The notes beneath the pieces are model-generated. The model ran no database searches. It was not told the origin of the DNA and was given only the letters and a program-made list of their open reading frames with translations. 64,000 nt of DNA from Myxococcales bacterium (GTDB taxonomy: Bacteria > Myxococcota_A > Polyangia > Haliangiales > Haliangiaceae): the NCBI GenBank assembly GCA_016720595.1, contig JADKKI010000012.1:124001-188000 (forward strand), written 5' to 3'. Below, one piece after another: positions 41,445 to 53,317 of the stretch (positions within the stretch are counted from its first letter, which is position 1; each line of letters begins with the position of its first letter). The position numbers and the translations under genes were made by a program.

Positions 41445-42511
41445 TCAGCGCGGGGCGGTGGCGAACCGGCCGTCGCCGGGGAACGGATCCGCGGTCTCGC
41501 GAGTCATGATCTCGCCCTCGTCCGGCAGCGGCGAGACGAGGATGCCGAGCGCAGTGAGGCCGGAGGCGTCGTTGTAGCGAAGCTCGGCGATCGCGATCGG
41601 GCGGCCAGCGGCGCGAACGAACTGGGTGAACGTCGCAGCGGAGGTCCGCTGCTCGCCGAACTCGGTGCCGAGACCCGGGCGGCTCTTCTGCGGCTGCTCG
41701 TAGTTGCGGTTCGGCATCGGCTGGTACTCGTCCGCCGCGGCCTCGCCGTCATCGTCGAACGAGCGCGGGCGAGGCGGTGCGCTAGCCGGTGCACCACCAC
41801 CGCGCGGGCCAGCCGGCTGGCGAGAGGCAGTGGACTCGGTGGCCGGGGCGACGCTGCGCTTGGCCTCGGCGCGATCGCGCGGGGCCTTGTCGGCCTTCGC
41901 GACGTCCTTGTTGGCCGGGCGGCGAACGTTGCTCGCGTCGACGTCGTCCTCGTAGTCGTACGGCGGGCGATACATCGGGCCCACGACCTCGGGGACGATG
42001 ATCTGGGCGGCGGCCTGCTCCTCGAACAGCGCGACGGCGATCACACCGACGTTGCGCGCCTTGCCCTTCTTGCCGGCGTACGACTCGCTGACGGCGGAGA
42101 ACCGGAACGTCGCGACATCGGCCTGCGACGTGCGGAAGCCCTCGATGCGGGTCTCGCCATACGGCGGGACCACGTAGCCGCGCTGGGAGGTCTCCACTCG
42201 CCATCGACGACATCGAGGCCGTCGACCGAGACCACGGCCTCGACGCGATTGGCGGTGGGGTTGGTGATCCGGATGATGTATCGCTCGTTGGCGTTACCCT
42301 GGACGTAGAACCGATCCTTCAGCGCATAGGTCGGCAGCGTCTCGCCGCTCTCGCGGATGACCTGCGTCGTAGGGCGCGCGGATCTTCGCGGGCGCGATCG
42401 CCGCGCGGTGCGCGGGCCGGTGCCACTGGGTGGGGCTGCGAGCTGGTCCGCAGCCGCGACCGAGCACCCAGCGGAGAACAGGAGAGAGGCCATCAGCATT
42501 CGCATCCGCAT
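41445..42511 (-). pseudogene. Conserved lipoprotein with a frameshift near 42.2 kb
   Basis: About 355 residues. Lipoprotein signal MRMRMLMASLLFSAGC. The N-terminal conserved part, RFYVQGNANERYIIRITNPT then VEAVVSVDGLDVVDGE, is in one frame. The continuation QRGYVVPPYGETRIEGFRTS and NVGVIAVALFEE is in another, with the shift at about 42195-42210. I know this strand pattern (Y-I-I-R-I-x-N-P-T ... V-V-S-V-D-G-L) from hypothetical myxobacterial secreted proteins. A basic low-complexity linker and the end FVRAAGRPIAIAELRYNDAS follow. The part at 42360-42430 may hold further indels, as the frame there is Arg-rich. The function is unknown. Confidence 0.65.
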
Positions 42512-42554
42512 GGCCAATTACACGCTCGACCCAAGGAACGGATCTAAACGCGTG

Positions 42555-42560
42555 TATAGT
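42555..42560 (+). promoter_or_regulatory. -10 hexamer, leaderless-type
   Basis: TATAGT ends 6 bases before ATG 42567, in a 55-base gap between divergent genes. It is the closest of these boxes to the consensus. Confidence 0.55.
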
Positions 42561-42566
42561 CCGCGC

Positions 42567-43226
42567 ATGGCTTCTGCGAAGAAGGTGGCGAAGGCAGCCA
42601 AGGGTTCGAAACCTAAGGCAAAACCACCCTCGAAAGCCCCGCCCAAAAGCGCCCCGAAACCGGGGGGTGGGCGAAGGTCGCCAGATGTTGCCGACTCGGA
42701 CCCGACCCTGTTCGATCCGTTGACCCACGGCGAGGTCGCCGATGCGCTCCGGACCCTCACCGAGGACCGCCGGCTGAGCTCGATGGCGAAGGTCGGCCGT
42801 TACCGTGTGATCTGCACGGAGCCGCTGGTCGTCAAGCCGCCGCACTGGATGGCCGGCCACCGCCTCGCGCGCGTGGTCGCCTATGACTACGCCACCGATC
42901 GCTGCGTCGATGCCTGCATCGATCTCGATGCCGGCGTGGTCGCGCACCTCGAGCTGACCAAGGCGCAGCCGATGCTGTCGCGCGACGAGGAGGCGCTGGC
43001 TGTCTCGATCGCGATGACCGACGAGCGCGTGCGCAGCAAGCTCACGCTCGGCGAATCCCCGCAGTCCACGATGCACTACTGGGGGCGCACCTCGGACGAC
43101 GTCTCGTATGCGCGCCGCTCGGCAGCCGTCGTGTTCGGGCGCTCGGATGGCCACTCCACGCTGGTCGCGATCGTTGACCTCCTCGACAATGCGGTGACCC
43201 AGGTGGTCCCGGCGGAGCTGTTCTGA
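42567..43226 (+). CDS. Copper-amine-oxidase-like protein, N-terminal part
   Basis: A 219-residue protein with a Lys/Ala/Pro-rich start and then a domain of about 165 residues. CVDACIDLDAGVVAHLELTK followed by QPMLSRDEEALAVSIAMTDE resembles the N2/N3 region of copper amine oxidases, which has the same order of strand, D-x-x-G turn, helix and (V/M)-T-D-x-R-V. It lacks a catalytic domain. The next gene starts at its stop (ATGTCG at 43226) and resembles the catalytic beta-sandwich, so the pair looks like a split oxidase. The resemblance is by eye, so the assignment is tentative. Confidence 0.5.
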   Translation: MASAKKVAKAAKGSKPKAKPPSKAPPKSAPKPGGGRRSPDVADSDPTLFDPLTHGEVADALRTLTEDRRLSSMAKVGRYRVICTEPLVVKPPHWMAGHRLARVVAYDYATDRCVDACIDLDAGVVAHLELTKAQPMLSRDEEALAVSIAMTDERVRSKLTLGESPQSTMHYWGRTSDDVSYARRSAAVVFGRSDGHSTLVAIVDLLDNAVTQVVPAELF

Positions 43227-44052
43227 TGTCGAACATGATCTCCGAGGCGAACTGGAAGTTCCACTGGCGGCTCACCGAGTCCGCCGGGATCATGATCTAC
43301 CTCGCCGACTACAAGGGCCATCGCGTCCTGTGGGAAGGCTCGCTGCCGTACGTCACGATCGATCACCAGCGCGAGTCGCTCGATGTCGAGACCGACTCCA
43401 CCGAGGCCCACGGCCCGTGGTGGGTCCCGCTGGGCACGCGCACCCTGCAGGGTCCGGTGCGCGTGCAATCGTTCCGCGGCGGTGTCGAGCTCTCGGCGGT
43501 GTTCCAGGCCGGGCCGTATCAGTACACCCAGCTGTGGCGGTTTCACGATGACGGCCGCCTGTGCCCGTGGCTGACGATCTACGGCCCCGGCATCCACGAT
43601 CAGCACACGTATCACCCGCACTGGCGGTTCGACTTCGATCTCGATGGCGCGCGCGATGATGGGTTCGAGCGGTTCGAGGATCGCCGCTGGCAGCGCGTGG
43701 AGACCGAGGGCTGGTTCCCGTACTCCGGCGAGGCCGACCCGCACGGCAACGTGTGGCGCCAGGTCGATTTCGGTTCCGGCGCCGCGATCAGCATTCGCCC
43801 CACAGCTGGGATGACGCCGAGGTGTTCGCGATCCGCTACCACGATGGCGGTGGGCGCCGTACTCGCCCCGCAACGCCGCCGGCGGCGCCGTTCCCCCGCG
43901 GCCTACGTGGGCGACGAGGCGCTCGACGGAAACGACGTGACCCTGTGGTACGTCGCACACGTGACTTCGATCAGTCGTTCCCGTACACCGCTGGACCGTG
44001 GGTCAAGGTCCGAGGGTCTGGGCTGAGCTGCCCGCTCAGACCGCGACGGTGA
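43226..44052 (+). pseudogene. Copper-amine-oxidase-like beta-sandwich protein, C-terminal part, with frameshifts
   Basis: About 270 residues. QYTQLWRFHDDGRLCPWLTI, then YHPHWRFDFDLDGARDDGF, is close in style to the amine-oxidase stretch D-Y-x-x-x-W-x-F-x-x-D-G ... H-x-H-x-x-x-F-R-x-D-x-D-V-D-G, including a His-x-His-like pair. The frame breaks at about 43795-43815, where PHSWDDAEVFAIRYHDGG continues in the next frame. It returns for AYVGDEALDGNDVTLWYVAH and breaks again for FDQSFPYTAGPWVKVRG, which resembles an amine-oxidase end. The topaquinone Tyr context was not identified, so activity is doubtful. The end may be 44026 or 44052. Confidence 0.45.
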
Positions 44053-44295
44053 TGTAGCCGGCGAGCGCGAGCACGAACGAGGCGACCAGCGCGAGCTGCG
44101 CACGGCGCCTGCACGACATCCCTGTTGCCGCAGGGATGTCGCGCAGCGTCGCCGCCGGATGGTCCGGATCGATCAGCTCGAACGGGGTGGTATCCGCCGA
44201 CTCCTCGAGCGACAGGCGGCGAGGCCTGGAGGCATCGCTGCGAGGTCGCGTTCGCGATCCCGACGCCTCAGCACGGACCGGCAGGCTCGCGCATG
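44036..44295 (-). CDS. Possible small C-tail-anchored protein
   Basis: The minus-strand frame is open from 44371 down to TGA 44036-44038. It ends RRAQLALVASFVLALAGYIT followed by VAV, a good single membrane helix, and before it has LSLEESADTTPFELIDPDHP. The only ATG in this frame is at 44119. ATG 44295 lies in another frame and would need one indel near 44275. The coding signal is better at the 3' end than upstream. The rest of the stretch 44296-44488 holds nothing I can assign. Confidence 0.35.
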
Positions 44296-44488
44296 GTGAT
44301 GCTGGAGCGGGTCGACGGTGGACGGGAGTGCGGGTGAGGTCGCGGAGTTGGACCGCGTCGACATCACGCGATCATCAGCGGCTGGGCTGTGTGCTCGGCG
44401 GGCGTGGGACATGGCGGCGACCAAGGTTCTGCAAGAAAATCGCCACCTTGCGGTCGCACATGTGCGCACGTTGTCCCACGCGATCAGC

Positions 44489-45111
44489 TCACGCAGCTTC
44501 GCCGTGGCACTTCTTGTACTTCTTGCCCGAGCCACACGGACACGGCTCGTTGCGACCCGTCTTCTCGCTGACGACCAGCGTGCCCTGGCGCTCCGCGGGA
44601 CGGCGGCCCGTCATCGCGGCATCGAACGCCTCGATCACGACCTCGGTCGGCTTCACGATCGTCTGCGCAGTCTCGAGCGTCATCGCCGCTTCCTTCACGT
44701 CCTCGGCGAGCAGCTCCGCGAGCTTCGCGTAGATGTGCGGCTGGAGTGGCGACCAGCGCGGGGGCCCCACGCTCGTGCGTGCGGCAGGTCTGCGAGGCCG
44801 GCCACGGTGGACAGCGCTTCGGTCACGACGCGATCCGAATCGGCGAGGTTCTGCGCCGTGAGGCGCGGGAGCGTGCCCTCCTGGCCGCGATCGAACATCG
44901 CCCACACCAGCGTGGCGTAGAACACGGCGGCCTCGCCGACGGCGTCGCCGTGCTCGGTGCGCACCGCGGCCGCGCTCTGCAGGAGGAACGGCTGCTCCTT
45001 CTGGAGGCGCTGCGCGAGCTTGTTCATCGCCTTCTTGTCCCCGCGCTGATCGAGGCGGGTGAAGGCGGTGATCGTACGTTCGACGTTCTCGGCACTGACG
45101 ACGTGAGACAT
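44489..45111 (-). pseudogene. SEC-C zinc-motif protein, frameshifted
   Basis: About 207 residues. The C-terminal SEC-C motif is complete: [20 protein letters not shown] (Cys-x-Cys-x8-Cys-His). SecA uses the same motif to bind zinc and SecB. The N-terminal part, [20 protein letters not shown], and [20 protein letters not shown] are in one frame. The middle, [20 protein letters not shown], and the SEC-C end are in another. The shift lies at about 44740-44790. Stand-alone SEC-C proteins of this sort are common and their role is not known. Confidence 0.65.
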
Positions 45112-45193
45112 GGCGGCCGATCTTGCCCCGCTCCCGGCTGCCGTCAAGCGAGCTGAGGCTTAACTTCTCCCCGGGTTTCACTCTCGAATCACC

Positions 45194-45640
45194 ATGAGCG
45201 GCCTGTTCACCCTCGACGAGCTCGACGACGACGCCCTCGATCACCTGCCGTTCGGCGTGATCCGCCTCGATCCGGGCGGCCGCGTCGAGCGCTACAACCA
45301 ACCCGAGGCCGCGCGCTCGGGCATCCAGCGCTGGCGCGCCCTCGGCCGGGACTACTTCCGCGACGTCGCGGGGACGTCCACGGACCTCGCGAAGCAGATC
45401 TCGGATATCGCGCCCGGCGCCTGCGCGAGCATCACGCACACGTTCCGCGGCTATCACCGCGTGGATCACGCCGTGGTCGATGTCCGCTCGCAGCTCCGAG
45501 TCCGCGCGCATCGCTGGCATTCAGACCGTCCGCTCAGCCTGAGATCCGGCCGGACCGAAGCTCTGACCTTGTTCCTGGTTCCGGAAACTCTTCACGCCGA
45601 CACACCCGCGCCGGCCTGGAGCCTAACGCGCGCGATCTGA
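45194..45640 (+). CDS. PYP-like PAS domain protein lacking the chromophore cysteine
   Basis: A 148-residue protein. [20 protein letters not shown] and then [25 protein letters not shown] and [20 protein letters not shown] follow the photoactive yellow protein pattern very well: F-G-x-I-x-L-D-x-x-G, Y-N-x-x-E, G-x-x-F-F-x-D-V-A. The Tyr and Glu that hold the chromophore phenolate in PYP are kept, but the cysteine after DVA is a Thr (DVAGTST where PYP has DVAPCT). After about residue 105 the similarity ends, and the last 40 residues may be out of frame. No kinase or cyclase domain is attached. Confidence 0.65.
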   Translation: MSGLFTLDELDDDALDHLPFGVIRLDPGGRVERYNQPEAARSGIQRWRALGRDYFRDVAGTSTDLAKQISDIAPGACASITHTFRGYHRVDHAVVDVRSQLRVRAHRWHSDRPLSLRSGRTEALTLFLVPETLHADTPAPAWSLTRAI

Positions 45641-46909
45641 TCCACGCAGCCGGTCGCGACCCGGCACTCACGTGCGTACGGGCTGACATCACGACGGTGA
45701 GCACCGCGCCGGCCCCTCGGCCCAGGAGGTGCTCCATCACGCGCTCGCCGTTCGGCTGCAAGTTGACGACGAGGTGCGGGAGGGCCGGACGATCCTTGGC
45801 CTCGAGTACCACCTCGAGCTCCATGCCGCCCGCCACCTCGTCGCGCGTCACCGAGAGCACCACGCCAGGGTGCGGCGCACCGGGCGCCAGCTCCTTGCCG
45901 ACCGTGGGATCGATGACCTTCACCGCGACGCAGCCCTCGTGCGGACACTTGCCGATCGCACCCGTGTCCCAGCGCGCGATCCGCGTGGCCAGCGCCACCG
46001 GCACGCGCTTGACGAAGTGAATCCCTTGCCGTCCCAGTCGAGCCACACGTTGTAGTCGCCGGAAGAAATCGAGGCCGAGCGTCCCGGTCAGCTCGGTGTC
46101 GCTCCACGCTTGTCCTCGAACGGCGCGAACAGGACGCCGCTCACGGTCACCGCCCCGCGGTCACCGCCTGGCCGCCCCCGATCTTCTCGATCTTGTGCGG
46201 CATCCCCACCTCGTCCACACCTGCCCCCGTCCGGGCCGGCTGCGCGGTGAGCTTCGCCTTGTCCCAGGCGCCTTCGCGGGAGAGGACAGCTGTGCCCCGG
46301 ATCCACGTGAAGCGCGAACGATTCGCCGCCGATCGTCGCGGTGACCAGGCGGCGCGGCACCGGCCGGACTTCCACGTTCCGGGAGCTGGCTCGGGACCAG
46401 CTCGTACGGGATACGGATCGCACCCGGAGGTGGCTTGAACGCGTTCGCCAGGATCAGCTGCCCGAGGCCCTGATCACGATCGAAGCCGAACACGAGAGAA
46501 TCGGCGAGGAAGTCCGCCCGAGCACGCCGTGGATCCAGCGACCCTCGCCGGTCGTACGTGCCGCGCTTCCACGATCATCACGTTGCGACGCTCGACGATC
46601 AGCGATCCGAGCTCGATCGCAACCTCCGCATAGAACCCGGATCTGCTGCGTATCTGACTCGTCGAGACGATGCGGACCCTGGAAGGTGCGGAACTGCCCC
46701 TCCTTGATCACCTGCTCGTCGACGGCCGAGATGTTCGCGTCCGGATCGATCGCGAACAGATATGGCCCATGGCCATCGAAGCTGACCGGCGTGAGCAAGG
46801 GGCCGTCCTCGAACGGACCCGCGAGCGGGAACGTCCAGCGATCACCCTTGCCGCCGGCGAACCCCGGGTGGTGCACCGCAAGTACACGCACCGACGATCG
46901 CCAGAACAA
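45592..46909 (-). pseudogene. Retropepsin-like aspartic-protease-family protein, many frameshifts
   Basis: About 430 residues read over several frames. FEDGPLLTPVSFDGHGPYLF and AIDPDANISAVDEQVIKEG form a first lobe, FGFDRDQGLGQLILANAFKP and PPPGAIRIPYELVPSQLPE the middle, and NVEVRPVPRRLVTATIGGES with FALHVDPGHS a second lobe. Then come KCPHEGCVAVKVIDPTVGKE and the end [20 protein letters not shown]. Where retropepsins have D-T-G or D-S-G, the first lobe here has DPD, so catalysis is doubtful. At least five frame changes occur between 45.6 and 46.9 kb. TTG 46909 or a lipoprotein-like start (VVLAIVGACTCG) in another frame could be the start. It follows korB with no gap. Confidence 0.5.
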
Positions 46910-49677
<2,768 letters not shown>

Positions 49678-49747
49678 CGTCCTGACCTCTTGAGTGCGCG
49701 GACCTTACCAGTCCGCTACCGCGAACCCAAGACTTGTGGGGGACGAG

Positions 49748-50389
49748 TTAGATCAGTGAAATCGTGAGGTTCTTCGTCGGTCCAGCGATGGCAGGGTCAG
49801 GGTTCGCGAATGAGGGCGTACTGCCCATGTCCACGCCGCCTCGGGCGGGCGCACGCCATCCCAGGTGACCGCCTCGCCGGTGACCAGCCACGAGGTCTTG
49901 CCGTCCTTGATCCGCGTGCACGACTTCGCCTTCGCGTGGACGCTGAGCTTGCCGCGCGTCAGCTCGAGCTCGTGCGTGCGGCGCACGGACTTCTTCTTCT
50001 GATTCGGATCCTGCGTGCGGGTCAGCACGCGGCCCGGCTTGGACTCCCAGCCATCGGCGAGGGCATCCGAGCCGAACGCGACCATGATGACGATCGGGTG
50101 ACCGAGCGAGTTGTCGAGGCGCGCATCGCAGCGGTTGCCCCAGCCACCGCACGCGTAGGTCAGGGTCACGACGTCGCCGTCCTTCACGGGGAGCGGCGTG
50201 CCCGAGCGCAGGATGAACGCGAAGGGTTTGGGTCATCGTCGATCCGCGCGCTGTCGTTCACCCACGCTGGAGCTTGCCGGTGATCGTGCCGTGGACGTAG
50301 TTCTCGGCGACATCGATCGAGGCCCAGCACGAGGTGGGCGTAGGGGCTGCGTGAGCGGTGCGTGTGATCAACGTCGCAAGCGTCAACAC
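49748..50389 (-). pseudogene. Secreted hypothetical protein, frameshifted
   Basis: About 210 residues. Signal peptide VLTLATLITRTAHAAP, then TSCWASIDVAENYVHGTITG. After a frame change comes VNDSARIDDDPNP, then KDGDVVTLTYACGGWGNRCD and HPIVIMVAFGSDALADGWES. A further frame change gives the end DMGSTPSFANPDPAIAGPTK with NLTISLI. Three cysteines may pair. No family is known to me. GTG 50389 is the likely start; the gene is divergent from the DUF3108 gene, 27 bases away. Confidence 0.55.
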
Positions 50390-50404
50390 GAGGGCGAACC
50401 GCGC

Positions 50405-50410
50405 TAGGCT
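50405..50410 (+). promoter_or_regulatory. -10-like hexamer, leaderless-type
   Basis: TAGGCT ends 6 bases before GTG 50417, the same arrangement as at 25760 (TAGGCT, 6 bases, GTG). Confidence 0.45.
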
Positions 50411-50416
50411 CCACGC

Positions 50417-51265
50417 GTGAAGACTCTCGTCCTCGCGACGCTCCTCGTCGGGTGTGGAAGCCACGTTGGTTCGAGTGTACCACCCACCCCGAAGGGCACT
50501 CCCTCGTCGGAGTTCGCCGTCGGCCCTCCCCTCGTGACGCCCGGCGAACGCAGACGCACCGGATCCAGCTCGGCAGGTGGAGCTCGCCTCGATGACGCTC
50601 GGCGTGGGTTGACATCTCCGAGGTCGCGGCAAGAAGGGATCGTCGTCCAGGGTCGCGAAGTCGGTCGGCCTCGCCAACCTGGTCGCCGCCATCGACGACA
50701 CCTTCACCTCGTGGATCGACATCGGGACCGGGCGCTCACTGCGGTTCGCCGTCGACGAATACGAGACCAACAGCAAGACCAACATCGAACACACGATCAT
50801 CGATGTCGCCGGGCGCAATGGTGCCTCGCTCCCGATCCAGTTTCACCTCAACGACACGCCTCCCACCGACGAGCCCCAGACGGTCTCGATGCGCGAGGTG
50901 TGGGACTACAACGCGTTCCTCATGGCGCTCCGCAGCTGGGAGGGCCCGAGGGCACGGCCACCACGGTCGAGGTGTTCCGCAGCCGCTGGCTGTGGCACGT
51001 CGACGTCAAGATCGCCTCGGCCAGGCACCGACCACCGAAGGACCGGCGAGCTCCCCACCCGATCCGGATCGACGGCCACGCCGTGAAGTACGACCGCGCC
51101 GGCAAGAAAGACCCGACCGCCGACTAGCGGAACTTCTCGGTGTGGATCAGCAACTGACGACGGCCGCGTGCCGCTGCGGCTCGCCGCACACGCAGCGACT
51201 ATGGCGACGTGCAGATGGAGATCGTCGATCACTGGCCCGGCAACGGGCAGCGCCTGCGCCCGTAA
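50417..51265 (+). pseudogene. DUF3108-family lipoprotein, frameshifted
   Basis: About 280 residues. Lipoprotein signal MKTLVLATLLVGC. The DUF3108 body is read over several frames: KSVGLANLVAAIDDTFTSWI and LRFAVDEYETNSKTNIEHTI, then VSMREVWDYNAFLMALRSWE, VEVFRSRWLWHVDVKIAS, RIDGHAVKYDRAGKKDP, RNFSVWISN and the end DVQMEIVD before TAA 51263-51265. DUF3108 proteins are periplasmic beta-barrel-like proteins of unknown role, often with Tol/LPS-type genes. The breaks are near 50600-50650, 50945, 51030 and 51120-51180. Confidence 0.7.
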
Positions 51266-51291
51266 GCGGCGGCAGCGCATCAGACCTCGGC

Positions 51292-52260
51292 TCAGTGCCG
51301 CCAGCCTCGGCGGCGCCCTGGACCTTCGAGCGGAACTGCGGGACGCCCTTCCCGAGGACCTCCTTCTCGTAATACTCGGCGCCGGTCACGCCCGAGGCCT
51401 CGGCGACCTTGAGGCGCTCGTCGATGATCTTCTTGAACTCCTCCTTGGGAGAGTGCGCCACCGACGTGGATGCCGTTGACGAAGAACGTCGGGGGTCGAG
51501 TTGACCTTGAACTCATGGCGCTCCTGCATGTCGGCCTGGATCACGCCCCTGGCACTCGCTGCCGGCCATGTCGGTCTTGAGCTTCGCGGTGTCGAGGCCG
51601 GCCTCCTTCGCGAGGACCATCAGGTTCTCCTCGCCGAGCTTGGTCGCATCGCGACCGGCCGCGTACTGCTTCGAAGCCCTTTCCCCAGGTCAGGTTCTTG
51701 AACGCGAGGTGCTTGCCCTATTGCTTTGCGGCGGCGCACGCCTGCCGAGGTGCTGCCGGCGTGGCGACCTGCGGATGGACGACCGTGTTCCGCCCAGACC
51801 ACGCGGACCTTGCCGCCGTACTCCCTTCACGGGCTCGTCCATCGTCGACGCGGCGCGCTCGCAGTACGGGCACGCGAAGTCGAACGCCTTGACGATCGTG
51901 ACCGTCACGCTCGCCGGGACATCGACCTTGCCGAAGCTGGATGTCGTTGTTCACGGCGACGGCGAACACCGCCGTCGGATCCGGCTCCTCGGCTTCCTGC
52001 TGCGCCTGCTGCGCCTTCTGCTGCGCGTAGACCTTGCCGAGGAACTCGAGCGCCTCGGCGTACTTCGCGTAGTTGTCCTCGAGACGGCGGAGGCGCGCCT
52101 CGACATCACCTGTGTGATCGGCCTGCGTGTTGACCGGCGCCGCACTGGGCGCGGTGATCTTCGGCGCGACCGTGGCGACTTCGTCGAGACGGGAGTGGGT
52201 GTTCTCGCAGCCGACGAAGGCAGCAGCAGCGAGCAGGAGGGCCGTGGAGGTTCTGAGCAT
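51292..52260 (-). pseudogene. DsbA-like thioredoxin-fold lipoprotein with CPYC active site, frameshifted
   Basis: About 320 residues. Lipoprotein signal MLRTSTALLLAAAAFVGC, a coiled-coil (VEARLRRLEDNYAKYAEALE, FLGKVYAQQKAQQAQQEAEE), then the thioredoxin fold with VTIVKAFDFACPYCERAAST. CPYC is the redox motif. The insertion and end follow over frames: RNTVVHPQVATPAAPRQACA, KVNSTPTFFVNGIHVGGALS (cis-Pro loop STP) and VAEASGVTGAEYYEKEVLGK. It is a paralogue of the gene just upstream. The stop is uncertain because the tail runs into the convergent DUF3108 gene. Confidence 0.7.
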
Positions 52261-52269
52261 GATGCCCGG

Positions 52270-52275
52270 AACCTA
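52270..52275 (-). promoter_or_regulatory. -10-like hexamer, leaderless-type
   Basis: On the minus strand TAGGTT ends 9 bases before ATG 52260. Confidence 0.4.
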
Positions 52276-52312
52276 CCCAACTACGCGTCGTATTCCTCCA
52301 ACTGTCGTAGGG

Positions 52313-53262
52313 TCAGTGACCGGGGCCGGCTTCCGCCTTCGAGCGGAACTGCGGGACGCCCTTCGCGAGCACTTCCTTGTCGTAGTACTCGGCTGCAGAG
52401 ACTCCGGAAGCCTCAGCGATCTTCAGGCGTTCGTCGATCACCTGCTTGAAGCCTTCCTTCGGCAACGCCCCACCGACGTGGATGCCGTTGATGAAGAATG
52501 TCGGCGTCGAGTTGACCTGGAACTTGCTCAGCTCCTGGGCATCTCCGGCGAGCCGACCCTGGCAATCCTGGCTGTCCATGTCGGCCTTGAGCTTGCCGGC
52601 ATCGAGCCCGACGCTCGGGGCCCACGACATGATCGCTTCTTCGGAGAGCTTGGAGCCGTCACGTGCGGCGGCGTATGGGGCGAACGATTTCTCCCAGAAC
52701 GCCTGATAGAACTCGACGAACTTGCCCTGCTTCGCGGCCGCGCAGCCGGCGAGGTGAGCACGTTGGACCTGCTGGGGGTGAACCACCAGGTTCTTGAACA
52801 CGACGCGCACCTTGCCGTCGTACTCCTTGACCAGCTCCTGGAGGGTCGAACTGACCCTCTGGCAGTAGGGTCAAGCAAAGTCCCAGGCCTCGACGATCGT
52901 CACCATTGCCGTCGACGGCCCCTCGACCATCCCCAGCTTGACGTTATCGGCGATGCCGACCGCGAACACGGCCGTGGGATCTGGCTCCTGCGCTTCCTGC
53001 TGCTGCTGCTGCGCCTTCTGCTGCGCGTAGACCTTGCCGAGGAAATCGAGCGCCTCGGCATACTTCGCGTAGTTGTCCTCGAGGCGGCGGAGGCGAGCCT
53101 CGACGTCGCCGGTGTGATCTGCGGGAGCCGCAGGCGCGGCACCGGCGCCCTCACCCTTCTCGGCTGCCGGTGATCCCTTGACCGAATCGGGAGGCGGACT
53201 TCGCCTGATCGCAGCCGGCGGAGACCAGCAACAGGATGGCCAGCAGTGGCGAAGCGCTTCAT
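52313..53262 (-). CDS. DsbA-like lipoprotein with in-frame TGA at the first active-site Cys (candidate selenoprotein)
   Basis: About 316 residues. A start MKRFAT and a lipoprotein signal LAILLLVSAGC are split by indels near 53190-53250. From DSVKGSPAAEKGEGAG on, one frame runs unbroken to the stop at 52313, except for one TGA at 52871-52873. It reads VEARLRRLEDNYAKYAEALD (coiled coil), STAMVTIVEAWDFA, TGA, PYCQRVSSTLQELVKEYDGK, then VNSTPTFFINGIHVGGALPK and EASGVSAAEYYDKEVLAKGV. The paralogue downstream has DFACPYCERAAST at this place, so TGA stands for Cys in C-P-Y-C. A stem-loop follows the TGA. Read as Sec, the motif is UPYC. It could instead be a base error or a recent nonsense mutation. 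Confidence 0.6.
52841..52859 (-). promoter_or_regulatory. Candidate bacterial SECIS stem-loop
   Basis: In the mRNA sense, GAGGGUC-AGUUC-GACCCUC forms a perfect 7-bp stem with a 5-base loop. The stem begins 11 bases and the loop 18 bases after the TGA, and the loop has G in its second position. These fit the bacterial SECIS rule (loop about 16-37 bases from UGA, G in the first two loop positions). The stem uses codons AGG and AGT, which are unusual in this G+C-rich DNA. The paralogue has no such hairpin. Confidence 0.55.
52871..52873 (-). other. In-frame TGA, possible selenocysteine codon
   Basis: The codons around it are GAC TTT GCT TGA CCC TAC TGC CAG. It replaces the TGC of the paralogue. 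The frame is open for more than 100 codons before it and 185 after it. Confidence 0.55.
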
Positions 53263-53317
53263 GCCCAAGGTTGTGCCACGCCTACTTCAGCGCTGACAAG
53301 CCTTGTCTGGCGGTGGC

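Noticed and set aside
43795..43975. Further selenocysteine or recoding sites in the amine-oxidase-like gene
   Set aside because: The breaks are frame changes, not single in-frame TGA codons, and no hairpin follows them.
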